Assembly (NCBI GenBank): GCA_902792535.1 | Contig: CADAZU010000034.1 | Location: forward strand, 1-35,258 | Source: an uncultured Bacteroidales bacterium | GTDB taxonomy: Bacteria > Bacteroidota > Bacteroidia > Bacteroidales > Paludibacteraceae | Length of the DNA stretch: 35,258 bases | Direction of reading: 5' to 3' | Shown: positions 16,471-23,280 of the stretch, in pieces | Numbering within the stretch: the first letter of the stretch is position 1 | How the letters are laid out: every line of letters starts with the position of its first letter | Program-made: the position numbers and the translations under genes | Notes under the pieces: model-generated | Seen by the model: only the letters and a program-made list of their open reading frames with translations | The model's database searches: none | Told to the model about the DNA's origin: nothing

Positions 16471-16583
16471 TCTATGGGGCTTGGGCTGTAGCTATCATCA
16501 TCGGTATTGTGGGAGCCGCTCACCAGAGCTGGAGCGTTATGAAGATTTTAGTTCCACGGTATAAACCGGTGGAAATAAAATAA
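16471..16583 (+). pseudogene. Remnant of a second ExuT-like transporter
   Basis: About 37 codons read AWAVAIIIGIVGAAHQSWS followed directly by VMKILVPRYKPVEIK and TAA. The first part matches exuT around 15220-15283, and the second matches its very C-terminus (15515-15570). The two are joined at the 9-bp word GCTGGAGCG (16528-16536), which occurs in exuT at both 15275-15283 and 15515-15523. The fragment has many silent and some replacement differences from exuT, so it derives from a diverged paralogue. The rest of the gap 16402-16671 (16402-16470) shows no feature I can identify. Confidence 0.75.
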
Positions 16584-16597
16584 TCGTTCGATAGACC

Positions 16598-16631
16598 TTG
16601 CCGCCTGACCCCGTATGGGCGAGGGCGGCAA
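16598..16631 (+). terminator. Hairpin after the transporter remnant
   Basis: Perfect 8-bp stem TTGCCGCC/GGCGGCAA with an inner CCC/GGG pair. There is no T-tract; possibly the old terminator of the deleted transporter gene. Confidence 0.5.
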
Positions 16632-16671
16632 CGGTTTGTGACAATTTGTGCGTATAATTAAAAGACTTTAG

Positions 16672-17211
16672 ATGAGTAAGAAAGTAGTTGTTTTATCCAC
16701 CTCGCTGCGTGCGGGGTCGAACAGCCACGCGCTGGCGGAGCAGTTTGCCGAAGGTGCCAAAAGCGCCGGAAACGAAGTGGAGTTGATCTCGCTTCGTGGC
16801 AAGGAAATCAAGTTCTGTATCGGTTGTCTCAAATGTCAGGAGACAGGTGCGTGTGTCTTCAAGGACGACGTGCCGGCAATCATGGAAAGTGTACTCAATG
16901 CGGATGTTATCTGCTGGGCAACACCTATTTATTATTACGAGATGTCGGGTCAGATGAAGACGCTCATCGACCGAATGAACGCCATGTATCCGAAGGATTA
17001 CAAGTTCCGCGACATCTATCTGCTGACCACGGCGGCAGAGGACGAACCGTTTGTGCCCGAACGCGCCGAGAGTGGTCTTATGGGATGGATCGACTGTTAC
17101 GAGAAATGTACCCTCAAAGGGCATCTCTTCTGCGGCGGCGTCAATGATCCGCGCGAGATAAGCGGTCACGCCAAACTGCAAGAAGCATTTGAAATGGGCA
17201 AGAACTGTTAA
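16672..17211 (+). CDS. Flavodoxin-family NAD(P)H-dependent oxidoreductase
   Basis: A 179-residue FMN-binding protein of the NADPH-dependent FMN reductase/iron-sulfur-flavoprotein type. The phosphate-binding loop is 'STSLRAGSNSHALA' (about 9-22), and the middle holds 'CIGCLKCQETGACVFKDD' with four cysteines. 'ATPIYYYEMSGQMKTLIDR' is the typical flavin-site helix. It is cytoplasmic. It overlaps the AraC regulator by one base (TAATG), so the two are translationally coupled and the regulator probably controls this redox region. A paralogue of the same type is at 20149-20664. Confidence 0.88.
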   Translation: MSKKVVVLSTSLRAGSNSHALAEQFAEGAKSAGNEVELISLRGKEIKFCIGCLKCQETGACVFKDDVPAIMESVLNADVICWATPIYYYEMSGQMKTLIDRMNAMYPKDYKFRDIYLLTTAAEDEPFVPERAESGLMGWIDCYEKCTLKGHLFCGGVNDPREISGHAKLQEAFEMGKNC

Positions 17212-18116
17212 TGCAGCCGAAAATCCTACATATCCGTTCGGTCAATGATTACGCGCGGTACATCTCTGCGCCGGAGCTGCATCCGCTCGTCAGCGTCATC
17301 CATTACGACGAACTGACGGCGATGCGGCATAGCCTGAACAGCTATGAGGTCTATGCCATGTTCCTCAACGACGGCGAACTGCCCGAACTGACCTACGGCA
17401 CCGTCCAATACAACATGCCGCAGCACACACTCATGTGTGTTGCGCCCGGACAGATAGGCGGCAAAGCGGACGCCGGAGAGATTATTCAGGCGAAAGGCTG
17501 GGCATTGCTTTTTGACCCGAAACTGTTGCATGACACGTTTCTTGGCAAGCAGATGAGCCGATATAGGTTTTTCAGTTACAACACCTCCGAGCCGCTGATG
17601 ATGACGGAGGAGGAAAGGCAGATTCTGGTGGATTGTTTCGAGCACCTACGCGCGGAACTGAAAGCGAGCGACCAGAAGGGTTTAATCGCCTCGTGGCTTT
17701 CGCTCATTCTCGAATACTGCCTGCGTTTCTACAGCCGTCAGTTCAAGATGCAGAGCACGGGTGAGAAAGGACTGTTGAATCGCTTGGAGACCGTTTTGGA
17801 TACCTATTACGACCGCGGTCTGCAAGCAGAACAAGGACTCCCCTCCGTCAGTTACTGCGCCTCGCAGCTATGCCTCTCCGCCGGCTATTTCGGCGACCTC
17901 ATCCATGAAGCCACAGGCGGCACCGCCACGGCGTTCATCCATCGCTACATCATCCGCAGAGCCAATGAGTTATTGCGTTCCGGCATCACCGCTTCACCCC
18001 GTTCCGGTGCAGCCACTGTCTCCTCTGTCGCCTATGACCTCGGCTTCCAGACTCCGTCCCATTTCTCCCGCGTATATAAGAAAGTTACCGGCCTTCCGCC
18101 TTCGGCGTATAAATGA
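17211..18116 (+). CDS. AraC-family transcriptional regulator
   Basis: A 301-residue regulator. Residues about 1-170 form a cupin-like sensing domain ('HTLMCVAPGQIG', 'GWALLFDPKLLHDTFLG'), as in many Bacteroidota AraC proteins linked to flavodoxin or reductase genes. The two helix-turn-helix motifs are in the last 90 residues, ending 'VAYDLGFQTPSHFSRVYKKVTGLPPSAY'. The linker before the second HTH is longer than usual (SGITASPRSGAAT, about nine extra residues). It is co-translated with the upstream flavodoxin-type gene and probably regulates the downstream redox genes; the signal is unknown. Confidence 0.9.
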   Translation: MQPKILHIRSVNDYARYISAPELHPLVSVIHYDELTAMRHSLNSYEVYAMFLNDGELPELTYGTVQYNMPQHTLMCVAPGQIGGKADAGEIIQAKGWALLFDPKLLHDTFLGKQMSRYRFFSYNTSEPLMMTEEERQILVDCFEHLRAELKASDQKGLIASWLSLILEYCLRFYSRQFKMQSTGEKGLLNRLETVLDTYYDRGLQAEQGLPSVSYCASQLCLSAGYFGDLIHEATGGTATAFIHRYIIRRANELLRSGITASPRSGAATVSSVAYDLGFQTPSHFSRVYKKVTGLPPSAYK

Positions 18117-18157
18117 GACTTTCCCGAAAACAGGCAAGCCTTTCCTAAAATCAGATA

Positions 18158-18187
18158 ATTGTATATTAAATAATTGTAGTAATTTTG
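18158..18187 (+). promoter_or_regulatory. Bacteroides-type promoter for the 18236 operon
   Basis: TAATTTTG at 18180-18187 is a perfect -7 box; ATTG at 18158-18161 is a one-mismatch -33 element with an 18-bp spacer. The leader to the ATG at 18236 is about 43 nt. Confidence 0.6.
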
Positions 18188-18235
18188 CAGCGTCAAAATT
18201 AAAACAACAGTATTAACAATCAAAAACGTACAATT

Positions 18236-18502
18236 ATGGCACAGAAAATTTTAGTAGAGACATGGGGCGACTTCGGTAAAATCGAGAACCTCCAGGAGAT
18301 TATGCCCGTGGAAATGCAGATGGCGTATGACCTGCGCGACAAAGGCATCATGGATCATCTGATGGTCAAAGACGGACTCAAAGGCGCGTATATCCTTTAC
18401 AACCTGACGGACAAGAAAGAAGTAGAAACGCTGCTGAAGAAATTCCCGCTGTACCCCTATTTCGAGCGCATCGAGATGACACTTGTAGAACAGAGTTTTT
18501 AA
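18236..18502 (+). CDS. Muconolactone-isomerase-like small protein
   Basis: An 88-residue soluble protein with the alpha+beta pattern of the dimeric alpha-beta barrel/muconolactone delta-isomerase-like group: a beta strand (KILVETWG), a helix (EIMPVEMQMAYDLRDKGI), a strand (GAYILYNL), a helix (KKEVETLLKKF) and a strand (ERIEMTLV). Such small proteins accompany nitroreductase and flavodoxin genes in Bacteroidota. The enzymatic role is unproven. It is the first gene of a run (18236, 18506, 19085) with very short gaps. Confidence 0.65.
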   Translation: MAQKILVETWGDFGKIENLQEIMPVEMQMAYDLRDKGIMDHLMVKDGLKGAYILYNLTDKKEVETLLKKFPLYPYFERIEMTLVEQSF

Positions 18503-18505
18503 CAC

Positions 18506-19075
18506 ATGAAACGTATTCTTACTATCCTCTGCGCTCTATGCGCAATTATCACCATAGGGTCTGCCAAGACCCTTGTGGCGTATTATGACGAAAATACAAC
18601 TATGTCAATCAATGTGATTGTTGGAAACGAGACCTTTACCGCCACGCTGGCGGACAGCGAGACAGGCAATGCCTTTGCGCAACTGCTGCCGATGACGGTG
18701 ACGATGAACGAACTGAACGGCAACGAGAAATACCACTATCTGAACTCATCCCTACCGACTGACAGCTACCGGCCCGGTACTATCCAAACCGGCGATCTGA
18801 TGCTGTATGGCAACAACTGCGTGGTGCTGTTCTACGAGACGTTCAGCAGCTCTTATTCCTACACACGTATAGGCAAGATTGACGATCCTTCGGGCTTGGC
18901 GGAAGCCCTCGGAACGGGCAATGTCTCCGTGCGTTTTGAGAAAGCGGAGACTACAGACCTTACGCCAAATGTACAAAGTGACGAAAAACCATGTACAAAG
19001 GTGATTGAGAACGGACAGGTCTATATCCAATACAAAGGAAAGACGTACGATTTACTAGGACAAGAAATAAAATAA
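18506..19075 (+). CDS. Secreted cyclophilin-like fold protein
   Basis: A 189-residue exported protein: signal peptide MKRILTILCALCAIITIGSA, then a cyclophilin-like domain. Landmarks are 'NVIVGNETFTATLADSETGNAFAQLLP', 'MNELNGNEKYHYL', 'GTIQTGDLMLYGNNCVVLFYETF' and 'YTRIGKIDDPSGL', found in the flavodoxin-associated cyclophilin-like family. The C-terminal part (VIENGQVYIQYKGKTYDLLGQEIK) looks like the short terminal motif seen on some Bacteroidota surface proteins. A 30-bp micro-repeat element (18971-19000) is translated as VQSDEKPCTK exactly between these two parts. Confidence 0.8.
   Translation: MKRILTILCALCAIITIGSAKTLVAYYDENTTMSINVIVGNETFTATLADSETGNAFAQLLPMTVTMNELNGNEKYHYLNSSLPTDSYRPGTIQTGDLMLYGNNCVVLFYETFSSSYSYTRIGKIDDPSGLAEALGTGNVSVRFEKAETTDLTPNVQSDEKPCTKVIENGQVYIQYKGKTYDLLGQEIK
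18971..19000 (+). repeat. 30-bp GTACAAAG element in the cyclophilin-like gene
   Basis: Outer units GTACAAAG at both ends; inner units TGACGAA and AAACCAT. Same size and reading frame as the copies at 266-295 and 32867-32896. Confidence 0.85.
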
Positions 19076-19084
19076 ATTAATATA

Positions 19085-19684
19085 ATGAAAGCAATCAAAT
19101 TATTCTGTTTTATGGCAGCAGCAATGCTCGTTGCCTGCAACCAAACAAATGACAAAATGGTAAATGACCAAATGGCAAACGGTTTTATGGACCTGGCGCG
19201 TGCACGCTTTGCGGTGCGCGAGTATGCCCAAACGCCTGTCGAGCAAGCCAAGATCGACTCTATTCTGGAGGCGGGACGTTTGGCGCCCACGGCGAAGAAT
19301 GTGCAGCCGCAACATATCTACGTGTTGCAGTCTCCCGAAGCGATCGCCAAGATCAACGAACTGACCCGTTGCGCATACCATGCACCCGTCGTCTTCCTCG
19401 TTTGCTATGACACGGAACTGGCTTGGACCAAAGATGGCGAGAGTTCCGGCAACATGGACTGCTCCATCGTCGGTACGCATATGATGCTCGAAGCTACGGA
19501 ATTGGGCTTGGGAACCTGCTGGGTCAAATGGTTCGACCCGGCAGAAGTAGCAGCTGCTTTTGAGTTGCCGGCAAACCATAAACCGTCGTTTATCATGCCT
19601 TGCGGATATGCAGCAGAAGGCGTGCAACCACATGCGAATCATTTCAGCCGCAAACCGCTCAGCGAGACTGTAACCTATAAGTAA
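19085..19684 (+). CDS. Nitroreductase-family lipoprotein
   Basis: A 199-residue FMN-dependent nitroreductase with a signal peptide and lipobox (MLVAC, Cys at about residue 18), so it is anchored outside the cytoplasmic membrane, unusual for this family. The domain is marked by 'FAVREYAQTPVEQAKIDSILEAGRLAPTAKN' and 'GTHMMLEATELGLGTCWVKW', then 'PCGYAAEG' near the end. A micro-repeat array (19147-19176) directly after the lipobox encodes NDKMVNDQMANG as linker. It needs electrons outside the cytoplasm, which the neighbouring Fe-S membrane protein could supply. The electron donor is inference. Confidence 0.88.
   Translation: MKAIKLFCFMAAAMLVACNQTNDKMVNDQMANGFMDLARARFAVREYAQTPVEQAKIDSILEAGRLAPTAKNVQPQHIYVLQSPEAIAKINELTRCAYHAPVVFLVCYDTELAWTKDGESSGNMDCSIVGTHMMLEATELGLGTCWVKWFDPAEVAAAFELPANHKPSFIMPCGYAAEGVQPHANHFSRKPLSETVTYK
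19147..19176 (+). repeat. AAATGAC-type micro-repeat in the nitroreductase linker
   Basis: Units AAATGACA, AAATGGT, AAATGACC and AAATGGC, 30 bp in all, placed directly after the lipobox. The same family occurs at 20849-20870 and 29044-29083. Confidence 0.8.
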
Positions 19685-19751
19685 AAAGATCGCGATTAGG
19701 CTTCCTACCAACCCTTTAGCTTTCTCGATAACTCGATCTATCGGAACGCCG

Positions 19752-19790
19752 GCCTGCTTCACCTCCGAGCAGGCTGGTTCTTTCTTTTTT
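19752..19790 (+). terminator. Rho-independent terminator after the nitroreductase gene
   Basis: Stem GCCTGCT/AGCAGGC with a 9-nt loop, followed by a T-rich run ending in six Ts at 19785-19790. Confidence 0.75.
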
Positions 19791-19793
19791 GTT

Positions 19794-19855
19794 ATGACCG
19801 TTTTGACCTTTTTGACCGTTTCACCCCAAACGGTCAATTCGGTCAATCCGGTCAT
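19794..19855. repeat. Large palindrome built from TTGACC-type units
   Basis: Two 28-nt arms (19794-19821 and 19828-19855) around the loop CACCCC, pairing with only a few mismatches. Each arm is itself three imperfect copies of an 8-9-bp unit such as TTTGACCGT. It sits directly after the terminator. Confidence 0.8.
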
Positions 19856-19927
19856 ATATTTTTTTGTCTTGCACTTTCTGCACTTTCGCCCATCAAAATG
19901 CAAATAGTGCAATGTCATTTTATTATT

Positions 19928-19950
19928 TTTTCGAACGCCCTGTTCGAAAA
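19928..19950. repeat. Short perfect hairpin
   Basis: TTTTCGAAC/GTTCGAAAA, 9-bp stem with a 5-nt loop (GCCCT), in the 464-nt gap 19685-20148. The gap otherwise holds the terminator, the palindrome and the promoter; 19951-20076 shows nothing else. Confidence 0.6.
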
Positions 19951-20076
19951 TTCGGCGTTAGTTGTTCTTGTATATTCTTAGTCATCTGTTATCCATCACC
20001 GAACCTATTGCCTACCCATCTCGGTCCAATTAATCGGCAATTACAGGAAATCGGGCAAACTTTTCTGCAATTTGTG

Positions 20077-20108
20077 CTTGCATATGTCAGAAAAAAGTAG
20101 TACCTTTG
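20077..20108 (+). promoter_or_regulatory. Bacteroides-type promoter for the flavodoxin-hydrolase-Fe-S operon
   Basis: TACCTTTG at 20101-20108 is a perfect -7 box and CTTG at 20077-20080 is a one-mismatch -33 box, spaced 20 bp. The -7 region (AAAAAAGTAGTACCTTTGCA) is the same as at uxaC. Confidence 0.65.
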
Positions 20109-20148
20109 CACCCGAATTATGCAAACACATCAAACTATTTCAAACAAT

Positions 20149-20664
20149 ATGAACATCCTCATTCTTCAAGCTTCGCCGAGAGCGAACGGCAACACCGCCT
20201 GGATGGCGGAAGAGTACAAGAACGCAGCTGAGGCTGCTGGTCACAAGGTAACACTTGTCAACGTGTCGCGCAAACATATCGCAGGCTGTCTGGCGTGCGA
20301 GTACTGCCACGGAAAGGGCAACGGTGCGTGCATCCAGAAAGACGACATGCAGGAGCTTTATCCGCTCATGGCGGAGGCAGAAGTGCTTGTACTCGCTGCG
20401 CCAATTTATTATTTCACCCTCTGCGCACAGATCCAGGCACCTATTCAGCGAATGTACTGCGTCAATGCGCCGGCTAAAGTGAAGAAGATGACACTTCTCT
20501 GCTCGTCCTATTCTCCGAACGTCTATGACGGCGCAACGGCTGAGTTCCGCGACATCTGCAACTACTGGCACGCAGAGAACACAGGCGTCGTAACGGCTAA
20601 GATCGACGAGCAGAAGACCGATGCCACCAAACAGAAAATCATTGACCTGGTAGCCAAGTTATGA
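20149..20664 (+). CDS. Flavodoxin-family NAD(P)H-dependent oxidoreductase
   Basis: A 171-residue paralogue of the 16672 gene. The FMN loop is 'QASPRANGNTAWMA', the four-cysteine segment is 'CLACEYCHGKGNGACIQKDD', and the flavin-site strand is 'LAAPIYYFTLCAQIQAPIQR'. Cytoplasmic. The ATG at 20149 was chosen because the upstream ATG at 20119 would leave a leader of only a few nt after the promoter. It overlaps the next gene (ATGA), so the flavodoxin and the hydrolase are co-translated. It may generate reduced flavin for the exported reductases nearby; this is inference. Confidence 0.87.
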   Translation: MNILILQASPRANGNTAWMAEEYKNAAEAAGHKVTLVNVSRKHIAGCLACEYCHGKGNGACIQKDDMQELYPLMAEAEVLVLAAPIYYFTLCAQIQAPIQRMYCVNAPAKVKKMTLLCSSYSPNVYDGATAEFRDICNYWHAENTGVVTAKIDEQKTDATKQKIIDLVAKL

Positions 20665-21770
20665 GAAAACTATTCACACTCCTTGCAGCTGCGCTTATGC
20701 TTATCGGCTGCAACAAACCCAATGAACAAACTATGCAACTGACTCAAGAATGGGATAAAACCTTCCCGCTGTCCGAAGAAGTGACCCACAAGAAAGTGAC
20801 GTTTGAGAACCAGTACGGCATCACCCTCGTCGGCGATTTATATTGGCCCAATGACCAAATGGTAAATGGCAAGCGTGCCGCTATCGCGGTGTCCGGTCCT
20901 TTCGGTGCTGTCAAAGAGCAGTCTTCGGGTCTCTATGCCATGAAGATGGCGGAGCGCGGATTTATTGCCCTTGCTTTTGACCCTTCCTTCACCGGCGAGA
21001 GCAGCGGCGAACCCCGCAGAACGGCTTCGCCGGATATCAACACCGAAGATTTCATGGCGGCAGTGGACTTTCTGTCCAAACAGCCGGAAGTGGATGCCAA
21101 CCGTATTGGTATCATCGGTATATGCGGGTGGGGTGGCATAGCGCTCAACGCCGCTGCGGCTGACACACGTATCAAGGCGACGGTAGTATCGACCATGTAT
21201 GACATGACCCGCGTCAGCGGTAATGGTTATTTCGATTCCGAGGATAAAGAAGAAAGCCGTCACGCAGCTCGTGAAGCTTTGGCTACACAGCGTTTGAAAG
21301 ACCCCGCAGCCATGGCAGGAGGTGTGATAGACCCGCTGCCGGACGATGCGCCGCAGTTCGTCAAGGATTACTACGACTACTACAAGACCGAGCGCGGCTA
21401 TCACCCCCGCAGCGGTAACTCCAACGACGGCTGGCGCGTCATCGGCACGCAGGCATACGCCAACAGCCGATTCCTCTATTACATCAACGAGATCCGCTCG
21501 GCGGTCCTGATCATGCACGGCGAAAAGGCGCACAGCCGTTATTTCGGCGAAGCGGCATACCATTACATGGTGGACGGCAAGGCGGAAGGATACAAGACAG
21601 TCGTTGCCCCGAACCCGGTGCTGGAGAACAAAGAGCTGCTTATCATCCCCGGAGCCTCGCACTGCGACCTGTATGATGGTGGATTTACAGGTCCTACCGG
21701 ACATGGCGAGTCAAAGAATCTCATCCCGTGGGACACGTTGGCTGAATTCTTTGGTAAGAACTTGAAATAA
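20661..21770 (+). CDS. Alpha/beta hydrolase lipoprotein (dienelactone-hydrolase-like)
   Basis: A 369-residue envelope lipoprotein (lipobox LMLIGC, Cys at about 17) of the alpha/beta hydrolase fold. The nucleophile elbow reads GICGWGG, with cysteine where most relatives have serine, as in dienelactone hydrolases; the acidic/His end is 'IPGASHCDLYD'. 'GFIALAFDPSFTGESSG' is a typical oxyanion-side landmark. A short micro-repeat (20849-20870, NDQMVNGK) lies in a loop near residue 65. It is translationally coupled to the flavodoxin gene and followed 20 bp later by the Fe-S membrane protein. The substrate is unknown. Confidence 0.85.
   Translation: MRKLFTLLAAALMLIGCNKPNEQTMQLTQEWDKTFPLSEEVTHKKVTFENQYGITLVGDLYWPNDQMVNGKRAAIAVSGPFGAVKEQSSGLYAMKMAERGFIALAFDPSFTGESSGEPRRTASPDINTEDFMAAVDFLSKQPEVDANRIGIIGICGWGGIALNAAAADTRIKATVVSTMYDMTRVSGNGYFDSEDKEESRHAAREALATQRLKDPAAMAGGVIDPLPDDAPQFVKDYYDYYKTERGYHPRSGNSNDGWRVIGTQAYANSRFLYYINEIRSAVLIMHGEKAHSRYFGEAAYHYMVDGKAEGYKTVVAPNPVLENKELLIIPGASHCDLYDGGFTGPTGHGESKNLIPWDTLAEFFGKNLK
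20849..20870 (+). repeat. AAATGAC-type micro-repeat in the hydrolase gene
   Basis: Three units, CAATGACC, AAATGGT and AAATGGC, translated as NDQMVNG, the same peptide type as in the nitroreductase linker. Confidence 0.65.
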
Positions 21771-21790
21771 TCCAATTAGAAACGTAAATT

Positions 21791-23275
21791 ATGTTACGCA
21801 AAATTCGAATAACTCTCGCCACGGTCTGTTTTGTGCTGATTAACCTGCTGTTCCTTGGTGTCAGTTGGGGGCTCAGCCAACATATCGCGTGGGTGGCAAA
21901 GATCCAGTTCCTTCCGGCTCTGTTGGCGTTGGACTACGCGATGCTGCTTGTTCTCATCGTCGTGACGCTCCTTTTCGGACGCATCTACTGTTCGGTCATC
22001 TGTCCGCTGGGTGTGATGCAGGATCTCTTCGGTTGGATGGGAAAGAAAGCAAAGAAGAACCGCTACAGCCATTCTCCGGAGAAGAAATGGCTGCGTTATG
22101 GTGTGCTGGCGGTGTTCATCCTCTGCCTCATCATCGGTTTTGCGCCCGTGACTACGCTGTTAGCGCCATACTCGGCGTACGGCAGGGTGGTCAACTCGCT
22201 CTTCCGTCCGCTCTATGACCTGCTCAACAACGGTCTGGCGGCTTTTGAGAGTCATTACGATAGTTATATTTTCTCCGAAGTGCAGCTCTGGATGCGTAGC
22301 GTAACTACGTTTATAGTAGCGTTGCTGACGCTCGGCGTGCTCGGTTTCTTGGCATGGCGCAACGGACGAACGTATTGCAACACCATCTGTCCGGTCGGTA
22401 CGATCCTCTCTTTCTTCAGCCGTTTCTCACTCCTGCGCGTGCAAATGGACAAGGATAAATGCAAGAACTGCTCCCTCTGCGAGAAGAACTGCAAGGCGTC
22501 GGCGATTGATTTCAAGGCCGGCACGGTGGACGCAAGCCGTTGCGTAGCCTGCGGCGATTGCTTGGAGGTATGCCATTTCGATGCGCTGCATTATAAGCCT
22601 TCAGTATTCAGCCATCAGCATTCAGCCGGGTCAGACCTGCATCAGCCGGATATGAGCAAACGTGCTTTTGTGACGGGTGCAGTGCTGGCGACAGGCGCGG
22701 CTGCGATGGCGCAAGCGAAGATCAAAGTGGATGGCGGTATGGCGGTAATTGAGGACAAACAAGTGCCCGACCGCGAGACGCCTGTCACGCCTCCGGGATC
22801 TATCTCGGCGTATAACATGAACAGGCATTGCACAGCCTGCCAGTTATGCGTCAGCGCGTGTCCGAATAACGTGTTGCGACCCTCTACCGACCCGCTGCGG
22901 TTCATGCAGCCGGAGATGTCTTTCGAGCGCGGCTACTGCCGCCCGGAGTGTACGCGTTGCTCACAAGTTTGCCCGACGGGTGCTATCAAACCCATTACCA
23001 AAGAGGAGAAAACCGCCATTCACATCGGTCACGCCGTGTGGATCGAGCAGAACTGTATTCCTGTCACCAACGGTGACCACTGCGGCGCGTGTGCGCGTCA
23101 CTGCCTGGCTTGGGCGATTCAGATGGTGGAGAAGGAGATCAACGGCAAGACGGTCGAAGTGCCGGTAGTGGATACCGAGAAATGCATCGGTTGCGGCAAA
23201 TGCGAGAACCTTTGCCCCGCACGACCCTTCAGCGCCATCTATGTAGAAGGAAACACCATGCACCATATCAATTGA
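21791..23275 (+). CDS. NapH/CcoG-like membrane Fe-S protein fused to an exported ferredoxin domain
   Basis: A 494-residue polytopic protein. About four transmembrane helices occupy residues 1-200, with the paired CxxxCP motifs of NapH-type quinol dehydrogenases (YCSVICPLGVMQD and YCNTICPVGTILS). Then come 4Fe-4S motifs 'CKNCSLCEKNC' and 'CVACGDCLEVC', and after an internal Tat-like hydrophobic segment (SKRAFVTGAVLATGAAAMAQA, about 289-309) four more: 'CTACQLCVSAC', 'CRPECTRCSQVC', 'HCGACARHC' and 'CIGCGKCENLC'. This looks like NapH joined to NapG. It probably oxidises menaquinol and passes electrons to periplasmic reductases. A 7-bp array (22600-22627) lies at the junction. Confidence 0.88.
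   Translation: MLRKIRITLATVCFVLINLLFLGVSWGLSQHIAWVAKIQFLPALLALDYAMLLVLIVVTLLFGRIYCSVICPLGVMQDLFGWMGKKAKKNRYSHSPEKKWLRYGVLAVFILCLIIGFAPVTTLLAPYSAYGRVVNSLFRPLYDLLNNGLAAFESHYDSYIFSEVQLWMRSVTTFIVALLTLGVLGFLAWRNGRTYCNTICPVGTILSFFSRFSLLRVQMDKDKCKNCSLCEKNCKASAIDFKAGTVDASRCVACGDCLEVCHFDALHYKPSVFSHQHSAGSDLHQPDMSKRAFVTGAVLATGAAAMAQAKIKVDGGMAVIEDKQVPDRETPVTPPGSISAYNMNRHCTACQLCVSACPNNVLRPSTDPLRFMQPEMSFERGYCRPECTRCSQVCPTGAIKPITKEEKTAIHIGHAVWIEQNCIPVTNGDHCGACARHCLAWAIQMVEKEINGKTVEVPVVDTEKCIGCGKCENLCPARPFSAIYVEGNTMHHIN
22600..22627 (+). repeat. 7-bp micro-repeat array at the domain junction
   Basis: Four units, TTCAGTA, TTCAGCC, ATCAGCA and TTCAGCC, translated as SVFSHQHSA just before the internal Tat-like segment. 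Same family as 27368-27402. Confidence 0.85.
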
Positions 23276-23280
23276 TCATT

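Noticed and set aside
20838-21704. Minus-strand frame opposite the hydrolase gene
   Set aside because: No recognisable domain; the plus-strand protein has a complete hydrolase fold.
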